A stretch of 64,000 bases of DNA, from positions 306,769 to 370,768 of the forward strand of contig JBCBNX010000003.1 of NCBI GenBank assembly GCA_039821555.1, written 5' to 3'. Origin of the DNA: Bacteroidota bacterium (GTDB taxonomy: Bacteria > Bacteroidota > Rhodothermia > Rhodothermales > Rubricoccaceae). A program made the translations under genes and the position numbers. Shown here one piece after another: positions 48,928 to 55,801 of this stretch. The notes beneath the pieces were generated by a model. The model saw nothing but the letters and a program-made list of their open reading frames with translations, had not been told where the DNA came from and made no database searches. The first letter of the stretch is position 1, and every line of letters begins with the position of its first letter.

Positions 48928-49995
48928 ATGTCGCAGATTTACGAGGCCATCCGGAGCTTCTGGCTCCCCGAACAGGCATCGACGACGGCCCACGTCATCG
49001 ACGCGCCGTTCATGTTCATCCTGATTGCAAGCACCATCATGCTCATCGGGGTGACGTTCTACCTGTTCTACCTCCCGTGGAAGTACCGCCGCCGTAGCTC
49101 GGCCGACGTGCCCTACCCGGTGAAGGAGAACCACCTCCTGGAGATGTCCTGGATCGTGATTCCGACGATCCTCGTCTTCATCGTGTTCTTCTGGGGCTTC
49201 AAAGCGCACGTCGACACGGTCGTCGCACCCGCCGATGCCTACGAGGTGAACGTGCAGGGCAAGAAGTGGCTCTGGCAGTTCAACTACAACGAGGGCATCA
49301 CGACGACCAACGAACTCGTCGTCCCAGCCAACCGCCCGGTGAAGCTCATCATGAACTCGGTGGACGTGCTGCACAGCTTCTACGTCCCCGAATTCCGCAT
49401 CAAGCATGATGTGCTGCCCAACCGCTACTCGACCGTCTGGTTCGAGGCGGTCCGCGCGGACACCTTCCAGATCCTCTGCACCGAATACTGCGGCACGGGT
49501 CACTCGGTCATGGGCGCGAAGGTGATCGCGCTCGGCGCGCAAGAGTGGAACGAGTGGGTCGCGAGCGGCGGCGGCAAGGGCATCCAGCCTGGCGACAGCC
49601 CCGTCGAACTGGGCGAGGCCCTCTACACCAAAAACGTCTGCAACACCTGCCACTCCATCGACGGTTCGTCGAAGGTGGGCCCGAGCTTCCTCGGCCACTG
49701 GGGTGAGACGCGCAACTTCGTCGACGGCGGCAGCGCCGTGATGGACGAGGACTACACACGCGAGTCCATCCTGTATCCGGCCGCGCACATCGTCGAGGAC
49801 TACCAGCCTGTGATGCCGAGCTACCAGGGGCAGCTCTCCGATGGCGAGGTGTACGCGCTCATCCAGTACATCAAGAGCATCAACGGCGCCGATGTCCCCG
49901 CCACGTTCGCCGAAGGCGGCTTCGGAGGCGACGGCGACGCGGGTGGCGCCGATGCGGCCGACGATGCTGCGGCCGACGCGCCTGCTGCTGAATAA
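48928..49995 (+). CDS. coxB: Cytochrome c oxidase subunit II with fused cytochrome c (caa3-type)
   Basis: 355 residues. Two membrane helices (MFILIASTIMLIGVTFYLFYL and WIVIPTILVFIVFFWGF) are followed by the CuA cupredoxin domain: DVLHSFYVPEF, and Cys184, Cys188, His192, Met195 in CTEYCGTGHSVM. After a linker, a cytochrome c domain carries CNTCH (238-242) with axial Met in VMPSYQG. The tail is Gly/Asp/Ala-rich. A fused cytochrome c defines caa3 oxidases, and in Rhodothermus this oxidase accepts electrons directly from alternative complex III. Confidence 0.97.
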   Translation: MSQIYEAIRSFWLPEQASTTAHVIDAPFMFILIASTIMLIGVTFYLFYLPWKYRRRSSADVPYPVKENHLLEMSWIVIPTILVFIVFFWGFKAHVDTVVAPADAYEVNVQGKKWLWQFNYNEGITTTNELVVPANRPVKLIMNSVDVLHSFYVPEFRIKHDVLPNRYSTVWFEAVRADTFQILCTEYCGTGHSVMGAKVIALGAQEWNEWVASGGGKGIQPGDSPVELGEALYTKNVCNTCHSIDGSSKVGPSFLGHWGETRNFVDGGSAVMDEDYTRESILYPAAHIVEDYQPVMPSYQGQLSDGEVYALIQYIKSINGADVPATFAEGGFGGDGDAGGADAADDAAADAPAAE

Positions 49996-50054
49996 GCGCG
50001 CCCAACCCGATTCCCAGACTGTAAGCACCCCGACCACCTAGCCTAGCACCACAA

Positions 50055-51917
50055 ATGGCAACGGCAGTCAAGACCCCGCCGTCTCTACGGCCCCAGACGC
50101 ACCAGACGGCGGAGCACGCCGACCGTGCAGCCTTCCCGCCCGGCCACGAGCCGCGCTTCCACTACCTCATCGAGGACTCGAAGGACGACCACCACAACTA
50201 CGGCAAGCCGAAGAGCTTCGGCCGGCACGTCTGGGAGTGGATGACGTCGGTGGACCACAAGCGCATCGGGATCATGTATCTCGTTGCCATCAGCACGTTC
50301 TTCGCGCTGGGCGGCATCCTAGCGCTGCTCGTCCGAACGGAGCTAGCCATGCTCGGCGACACGATCATGGACGCCGACACCTACAACCGGGTGTTCACGA
50401 TGCACGGCGTCGTGATGGTGTTCTTGTTCATCGTGCCGTCCATCCCAGCGTCGCTCGGCAACATCATCATGCCGATCCAACTCGGCGCGAAGGACGTGGC
50501 CTTCCCGAAGCTCAACCTGATGAGCTTCTATCTCTACGTCGCGGGTGCCTTCCTGGCGATCCTCTCCCTCCGCACAGGTGGCGTGGACACGGGCTGGACG
50601 TTCTACACGCCGTATTCGGCGGAGACGGGCACCGCAGTCATAGCGATGGGCATGGGCGTCTTTGTCGCGGGCTTTGCCTCGATCCTGACCGGCATCAACT
50701 TCATCGTCACGATCCACAAGATGCGGGCGCCGGGGCTGACCTGGAACCGCATGCCACTCTTCTGCTGGGGCCTCTACGCGACGTCGATCGTGCAGGTGCT
50801 CGCCACGCCGGTCATCGGCATCACGATGCTGCTCTTGGTGCTGGAGCGCACGCTCGGCATCGGCATCTTCGACCCGGCCCTCGGTGGGGACCCGGTGCTC
50901 TTCCAGCACTTCTTCTGGTTCTACAGCCACCCGGCGGTCTACATCATGATCCTCCCGGCGTTCGGCGTGATCTCGGAACTCGTGACTACGTTCAGCCGCC
51001 AGAAGGTCTACGGCTATACTGCGATCGCGCTCTCGTCGGTGGCGATCGCGCTACTCGGCTTCCTCGTGTGGGGCCACCACATGTTCACGAGCGGCCAGTC
51101 GATCGTCTCCTCGATCGTCTTCTCGATGATCACGTTCCTGATCGGCATCCCGTCGGGCATCAAGATCTTCAACTGGATCGCGACGATGTACCGCGGCTCG
51201 GTGTGGCTCGTCACGCCGATGCTCTACGCCATCAGCTTCCTGTTCCTCTTCACGATTGGCGGCCTGACCGGCATCATGGTCGGCGCGCTCGCGGTGGACA
51301 TCCACCTGCACGACACCTACTTCGTCGTGGCGCACTTCCACTACGTGATGATGGGCGGCACGGTGATCGCGATGCTAGGCGGCCTCTTCTACTGGTGGCC
51401 CAAGTTCACGGGCAAGCTCTACCACGAGGGCATGGGCGTCGCCTCGGCCGTGCTGGTCTTCATCGGCTTCAACATGACGTTCTTCATCCAGTTCGTGATG
51501 GGCAGCCAGGGTATGCCGCGTCGCTACGCCGACTACCCAGACCTCCCGTGGCTGGAGCCGCTGCACCAGTTCTCGACCATCGGCTCGTACGTGCTGGGCC
51601 TTGGGCTGCTGCTCGTACTCTTCAACGGCATCTGGTCGCTGTTCAAGGGCAAGCCCGCTCCGGGCAACCCATGGGGCGGCGCGTCGCTGGAGTGGACCCA
51701 CACCACCAGCCCGCCGGACCCGCACAACTTCTCGCGCACCCCGCTCGTGACCCACGGCCCGTACGATTACTACACGGTCTTCAACGGCGCCGGCGATGGG
51801 GCCATGGGTGATGGCATGGGCGACGGCGCCAACCGGCCCGCTCCCGTTCCCGTCATCACCGAAGGCGCCCCGCAGGAGTTCGACAAGCAGATCGACCTCG
51901 GCACAAGACAGGCGTAG
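50055..51917 (+). CDS. coxA: Cytochrome c oxidase subunit I, A2-type
   Basis: 620 residues with twelve or more helices. Heme a ligand in [10 protein letters not shown], CuB ligands in FYSHPAVYI and WGHHMFTSG, and heme a3/a ligands in [12 protein letters not shown]. The motif after the first CuB region is YSHPAV rather than GHPEV. That marks the A2 subgroup of heme-copper oxidases, in which a Tyr-Ser pair replaces the D-channel Glu, as in R. marinus caa3 oxidase. A hydrophilic N-terminal extension of about 70 residues precedes the first helix. The gene follows coxB by 59 bases. Confidence 0.97.
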   Translation: MATAVKTPPSLRPQTHQTAEHADRAAFPPGHEPRFHYLIEDSKDDHHNYGKPKSFGRHVWEWMTSVDHKRIGIMYLVAISTFFALGGILALLVRTELAMLGDTIMDADTYNRVFTMHGVVMVFLFIVPSIPASLGNIIMPIQLGAKDVAFPKLNLMSFYLYVAGAFLAILSLRTGGVDTGWTFYTPYSAETGTAVIAMGMGVFVAGFASILTGINFIVTIHKMRAPGLTWNRMPLFCWGLYATSIVQVLATPVIGITMLLLVLERTLGIGIFDPALGGDPVLFQHFFWFYSHPAVYIMILPAFGVISELVTTFSRQKVYGYTAIALSSVAIALLGFLVWGHHMFTSGQSIVSSIVFSMITFLIGIPSGIKIFNWIATMYRGSVWLVTPMLYAISFLFLFTIGGLTGIMVGALAVDIHLHDTYFVVAHFHYVMMGGTVIAMLGGLFYWWPKFTGKLYHEGMGVASAVLVFIGFNMTFFIQFVMGSQGMPRRYADYPDLPWLEPLHQFSTIGSYVLGLGLLLVLFNGIWSLFKGKPAPGNPWGGASLEWTHTTSPPDPHNFSRTPLVTHGPYDYYTVFNGAGDGAMGDGMGDGANRPAPVPVITEGAPQEFDKQIDLGTRQA

Positions 51918-51929
51918 TTCTTCCGTATT

Positions 51930-51980
51930 TCAGGGTCTCAGTGATTCCGGGTGCCTACTCTAGGCCCTGAACCACTGAGA
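51930..51980. repeat. Inverted repeats between coxA and coxC
   Basis: tctcagtg (51936-51943) pairs with cactgaga (51973-51980), and tcaggg (51930-51935) is repeated as ccctga (51965-51970). The word cactgag occurs twice in 51973-51986. The stretch lies 20 bases before the coxC ATG. It resembles the word-built leaders before actB and coxD. Confidence 0.6.
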
Positions 51981-52000
51981 CACTGAGTCACTTTCACACT

Positions 52001-52729
52001 ATGGCTTCCTCCACTGCCACGGTCGCAGCCCCCGCGCACGACGCGCACGGGCACGACGACCACCACGGGCACGACCACCCGCCCCACCTGAAGCACTACT
52101 TCGTCACCTCCGAGCAGCAGTTCGAGGCGGCGAAACTTGGGATGTGGCTCTTCCTCGTCACGGAGATCCTGCTCTTCGGCGGCATGTTCGTGGCCTACGG
52201 CATCTTCCGCGCGTGGTACCCCGAGCTTTTCGCCGAGGCGAGCACGCAGCTCGACACGGTGATGGGCGCGACCAACACGCTCGTGCTGCTGCTCAGCTCG
52301 TTCACCGTGGCCTTCGCCATCCGCGGCGCGCAGACCGACAACCAGAAGGTGCTCTTCTGGAACCTCGTTGCGACCGTTGCGCTCGCCGGCGTGTTCATGG
52401 TGATCAAGTACTTCGAGTACACCCACAAGTTCGACCTAGGCATCTTTCCAGGCGCGGCCTTCAACCCGACCTCGGACGTCGTCAACCCGACCGAGGGCAT
52501 CTTCGCGCACCCGCGCGCGGGCGTGTTCTTCTCGATCTACTACGTGATGACGGGCATCCACGGCTTCCACGTACTCATCGGCATGGTGGCCATCTCGATC
52601 CTCGCCTGGAAGGCGCGGCAGGGCAAGTACACCAGCGCGTGGTACACCCCCGTCGAGAACGTCGGCCTCTACTGGCACGTGGTCGACATCATCTGGATTT
52701 TCCTTTTCCCTCTGATGTATCTGATCTAG
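52001..52729 (+). CDS. coxC: Cytochrome c oxidase subunit III
   Basis: 242 residues with a His/Asp-rich N-terminus and about five to six membrane helices. Subunit III stretches are LGMWLFLVTEILLFGGMFVAYG, FYFEYTHKFDLG-like region, VMTGIHGFHVLIGMVAI, and GLYWHVVDIIWIFLFPLMYL at the end. It stabilises subunit I and the proton-uptake path. It lies 83 bases after coxA across a self-complementary leader. Confidence 0.96.
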   Translation: MASSTATVAAPAHDAHGHDDHHGHDHPPHLKHYFVTSEQQFEAAKLGMWLFLVTEILLFGGMFVAYGIFRAWYPELFAEASTQLDTVMGATNTLVLLLSSFTVAFAIRGAQTDNQKVLFWNLVATVALAGVFMVIKYFEYTHKFDLGIFPGAAFNPTSDVVNPTEGIFAHPRAGVFFSIYYVMTGIHGFHVLIGMVAISILAWKARQGKYTSAWYTPVENVGLYWHVVDIIWIFLFPLMYLI

Positions 52730-52821
52730 TCGAGGGTCGATGGGTCAAGGGTCGTGGGTCCCACGGGGGCACGCTCTTGGCCTGCACAGACCCAGGACAC
52801 TAGACCCTCGACACACGACCC
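52730..52821. repeat. Word-built, self-complementary leader of coxD
   Basis: The gap between coxC and coxD consists largely of gggtc words and their complements. tcgagggtc (52730-52738) pairs with gaccctcga (52803-52811), and gggtcgtg (52749-52756) with cacgaccc (52814-52821), which ends 4 bases before the coxD ATG. The arms could fold into a long interrupted hairpin. Confidence 0.65.
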
Positions 52822-52825
52822 AACT

Positions 52826-53296
52826 ATGGCTCACGATTCCCACAACGGTCACGGCGACCACTCGCACCACGTGCTGGGCAAGAAGATGCTCTTCAGCGTC
52901 TTCGGCGGCCTCGTCTTCCTGACCATCGTCACCGTTGTGCTGGCGTTTATGGAGCGCTCGCACATCCTCCCGCTCGGCCCGCTGAGCGTGCCCGTCGCGC
53001 TCGCCATCGCCGGAGCCAAGGCCACGCTGGTCGCGCTCTTCTTCATGGGGCTCAAGCACGACGGCGGCACCAACGCCATCGCGTTCGTGCTCAGCATCGT
53101 GTTCCTGGTGGTGTTCATCACGTTCACCTACCTCGACACGGGCTTCCGTGGCACGCTCGAAGACCGCATCGCCGTGCCCATTGACCTCATTGAGGCCGAG
53201 GAGCAGCGCGCGCGCATGCAGCAGGACGCCATCCGCACCCAGTTCGAGGCACAGCCTGTTCTCATCCCAACCGATTCGCTGGTCTTGGGGCAGTAG
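52826..53296 (+). CDS. coxD: Cytochrome c oxidase subunit IV family protein
   Basis: 156 residues from MAHDSHNGHGDHSHH. Three membrane helices (FGGLVFLTIVTVVLAFM, VALAIAGAKATLVALFFMGL, FVLSIVFLVVFITFTYL) and the KATLVALFFMGLKHD motif identify the CtaF/caa3 subunit IV family. The last 50 residues are a charged soluble tail. It is the last gene of the respiratory operon and is followed by a terminator. Confidence 0.93.
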   Translation: MAHDSHNGHGDHSHHVLGKKMLFSVFGGLVFLTIVTVVLAFMERSHILPLGPLSVPVALAIAGAKATLVALFFMGLKHDGGTNAIAFVLSIVFLVVFITFTYLDTGFRGTLEDRIAVPIDLIEAEEQRARMQQDAIRTQFEAQPVLIPTDSLVLGQ

Positions 53297-53331
53297 GATC
53301 CTGAGATCCTCGTTCCGACCGATCCGACAGG

Positions 53332-53383
53332 ACCGGGGCAGAGCCTGCTGCGAAGAGCCAGTGGGAAATGCCCCGGTTTTTTT
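53332..53383 (+). terminator. Rho-independent terminator of the act-cox operon
   Basis: Stem accggggca (53332-53340) and tgccccggt (53369-53377), nine pairs, enclosing a 28-base loop, then a T-run to 53383. It starts 36 bases after the coxD stop codon. Confidence 0.85.
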
Positions 53384-53479
53384 GTGAGAGTGGAACGCAT
53401 GACAGCGTTCTCCATATCTTAACATCCTCTCGTCGGCCCCACCCTTCCTTTACGTCCTAGCGGCCTCCGCCTACCCGCC

Positions 53480-53803
53480 ATGTCTCCGGTGCCCGGCGCA
53501 CTCTTCAGCGCCTTCGTCCTCGTTGCCGTCCCCGCGATCGTGCTGATGATGGTGTGGGCGATGGTGATGGCGTTCCGTATCTGCTATCCGGAGCGGCCCC
53601 TGCCGTTTATGGTGGATCCCTACACGGAGCGACAGGCAGCCCGTGCGCGTGGCGAGGCCACCAAGGTAGGCGTCCGCGAGATCCGCGAGGACCTACGTCG
53701 TCAAGCGAATACCCTCGCGCTGCCCTACGACTTCGCCCATGATCATGGCTCAGACGGGCTCCCCGAGCCCTGGCTCGACGACCTCTGGGCACGGCGAAAC
53801 TGA
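53480..53803 (+). CDS. Small one-TM hypothetical protein whose end runs into a tandem repeat
   Basis: 107 residues. One N-terminal membrane helix (FVLVAVPAIVLMMVWAMVMAF) and a charged cytoplasmic domain (RQAARARGEATKVGVREIRE). No family recognised. Its last residues WARRN are one unit of a 15-base tandem repeat, and the TGA stop is the first codon of the second unit. Units carry either TGG (Trp) or TGA at this place, so the stop depends on one base. It lies downstream of the oxidase terminator and 187 bases before the PhoU-like gene. Confidence 0.75.
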   Translation: MSPVPGALFSAFVLVAVPAIVLMMVWAMVMAFRICYPERPLPFMVDPYTERQAARARGEATKVGVREIREDLRRQANTLALPYDFAHDHGSDGLPEPWLDDLWARRN

Positions 53804-53860
53804 GCACGGCGAAACTGGGCACGGCGAAACTGGGCACGGCGAAACTGAGCACGGCGAAAC
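53786..53860. repeat. Tandem repeat, 5 x 15 bp, overlapping a stop codon
   Basis: Five head-to-tail units of 15 bases, tgRgcacggcgaaac, starting at 53786, 53801, 53816, 53831 and 53846, with R being g, a, g, g, a. A partial sixth unit follows. In the frame of the preceding gene each unit reads W-A-R-R-N or stop-A-R-R-N. Confidence 0.93.
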
Positions 53861-53990
53861 TGAGCACACAGGCACCAGAATAGAACGTGCCTCGCGCACG
53901 CCAGCAGCGGAACGTAGGGCAACGGGGCACTGAGGGCTGACAGCGGAGAGTCGGGGGCCGTATGTTGCGCGTCCTCCCACCGCGTGCCCT

Positions 53991-54665
53991 ATGGCTCTCC
54001 TGGACAGCTTTGGTTCCGACGCTCCGTCGTCCCCGCTCGTGCGGCAATGCCTCGACGAGATGCGCGGCATGGTGGACACCACCGAGCGCATGTTTCGCGC
54101 GGCCACTGCCACGCTGCTCGACAACGAACCCCTCGACCTCGACCTCCGCGCCCTCGACGAGACCGTCAACGACCGCGAGCAGTCGATCCGCCGGGCGATG
54201 CTGCACCACGTTACCATCGACCCGCAGCGCGACCTGCTGCTGAGCCTGACATTGCTCATCATCGTGCAGGAGGCCGAACGGATCGGCGACCTCTCGAAGT
54301 CACTAGCGAAGGCGGCAGAACTGGCCACAGCGCCGCGCGTGGGGCAGTCGGTCCACCCACTACGCCGCGTCCGAGACCGCGTGCAGGGACTATTCCCCGA
54401 TGTGCGTCTGGGCTTCATTCAGGCGGACGCCCGCGCCGCAAGGCGGGTCATGGAGGCGCATACCTCCGTCAAGGTGGAGGTCGCCGACTTCCTGGCGCTC
54501 ATCGCTGAGGGCGAGATTGCCGACACAAATCGCGCGGTCGTGCTCGCCATCGCCGCGCGCATGATCGGGCGGGTAAGCTCGCACCTCTCCAACATCGCGT
54601 CGAGCGTCGTGCTGCCCTTCGACCAGGTCCGCAACGCGCCGACGTGGGACGACACCGGAGCATAG
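53991..54665 (+). CDS. PhoU-domain protein
   Basis: 224 residues, all-helical. It shows the PhoU three-helix bundle pattern: CLDEMRGMVDTTERMFRAAT, an acidic DETVNDREQSIRRAML segment that matches the metal-binding E/DxxxD signature, and LLIIVQEAERIGDLSKSLAK. The second repeat is shorter (ADTNRAVVLAIAARMIGRVSSHLSNIASSV, partly cited). PhoU proteins regulate phosphate import or Na/Pi transporters. No pst, phoB/R or NptA gene is near. It precedes the FecR/CHASE2/CHAT genes by 89 bases in the same direction. Confidence 0.85.
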   Translation: MALLDSFGSDAPSSPLVRQCLDEMRGMVDTTERMFRAATATLLDNEPLDLDLRALDETVNDREQSIRRAMLHHVTIDPQRDLLLSLTLLIIVQEAERIGDLSKSLAKAAELATAPRVGQSVHPLRRVRDRVQGLFPDVRLGFIQADARAARRVMEAHTSVKVEVADFLALIAEGEIADTNRAVVLAIAARMIGRVSSHLSNIASSVVLPFDQVRNAPTWDDTGA

Positions 54666-54754
54666 GCGCGTCTTGCCGGAGACTGCGCCGTGCGCTACCA
54701 TGCAGTCATCACACGCACGTGCGGCTGTTTCCCCCCGACTGCTCTCTCGGCGCC

Positions 54755-55798
54755 ATGCGAACTCGACTGGGTCTGCTTGTCCTGCTGCTCGGCAGCGCTT
54801 CTGCGGTTGCAGCCCAGGACCCCGTTGCCTGGATCACACAGACGACGGGCGATGTGACCATGCAGCGCGCTGGCACCGACACGTGGGCCCCTGCTGATGC
54901 CGTGGCGCTGTTCGCCGGCGACGTGGTGCGCACGGGCCGTCTCTCCCGAGCGACGGTGGTCCTTGCTAACGCCGAGCGCGTCACGCTGAGCAGCGGCGAC
55001 ACCTACGAGGTGGGCGCCCTGGACGATGCTCCGTCGGGCGAGGTGGGCAGCACCGTGGCGTCGCTCGCACGAGGAGCGTGGAACCGCGCTGTGGGCCGCT
55101 CTTCGGCCTCGGCCACCGGCGCGGCGCGGCCACCTACGGGCACCGTGCCGCCCGTACTCGAACGGCCTCGCTTCGGCTACGTCCTCGACCCAACGCCTAC
55201 CATCCAATGGCTGACCGCTCAGCCCAGTTCGATAGCGGGGCAGCCCGTCGCCTACCGCGTGCGTGTGACGCATGACCGCGGCACCGAACCCTGCTTCGAC
55301 GGCCCCGCGACGGATGACGTCGTCTGGACGCACACGACGGCCGACACGGTGCTGGTCTATCCGTCCAGCCTCCCGCCGCTGGCACCGGGGGGCGACTACT
55401 ACGTGGAGGTGCACGCGCTCGATGCTGAGGGTCAGGCGCCCAGCGACGACGTGTGGGACTGCTTCACCGTCGCCACTGACTCGACGCGGACGACGCTCAC
55501 CGCACTACGCCGCAGCCTCGGGGAGCAGTACCCGCCGGTCGACGCTGAGGGCAGGGAGGGCGCGACCCCAGACGCACCGGCGCCCGACGTGACGGCCCAC
55601 CTGCTCTACGCGGCCGTGCTCTTCGACCAGGCGTTCTACGCCGACGCGCTCGCCGTGCTCGACGCCGTTGAGGCCGCACAGCCGGGGCTGGCGTCCGTGC
55701 GGCGGCTGCGGACCTACATCTACGAGGACGCCGGGCCGCCCGCACTCGTCGATGCGTTGCTGGACGAGGCTCGCGCTGCCTCGAACGACCACGAATAG
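54755..55798 (+). CDS. Secreted FecR-like protein of the CHASE2/CHAT cluster
   Basis: 347 residues from MRTRLGLLVLLLGSASAVAAQ, a signal peptide. Residues 22-100 form a FecR-like beta domain (WITQTTGDVTMQRAG, FAGDVVRTGRLSRATVVLAN, VTLSSGDTYEVG). A linker leads to an Ig/FnIII-like region around residues 130-240, and a helical TPR-like tail ends the protein (LYAAVLFDQAFYADALAVLD). No membrane helix beyond the signal, so it should be periplasmic or secreted. Only 3 bases separate its stop from the CHASE2 gene, so the two are translated from one mRNA. It is likely the envelope partner of the CHASE2 sensor. Confidence 0.82.
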   Translation: MRTRLGLLVLLLGSASAVAAQDPVAWITQTTGDVTMQRAGTDTWAPADAVALFAGDVVRTGRLSRATVVLANAERVTLSSGDTYEVGALDDAPSGEVGSTVASLARGAWNRAVGRSSASATGAARPPTGTVPPVLERPRFGYVLDPTPTIQWLTAQPSSIAGQPVAYRVRVTHDRGTEPCFDGPATDDVVWTHTTADTVLVYPSSLPPLAPGGDYYVEVHALDAEGQAPSDDVWDCFTVATDSTRTTLTALRRSLGEQYPPVDAEGREGATPDAPAPDVTAHLLYAAVLFDQAFYADALAVLDAVEAAQPGLASVRRLRTYIYEDAGPPALVDALLDEARAASNDHE

Positions 55799-55801
55799 CG
55801 C

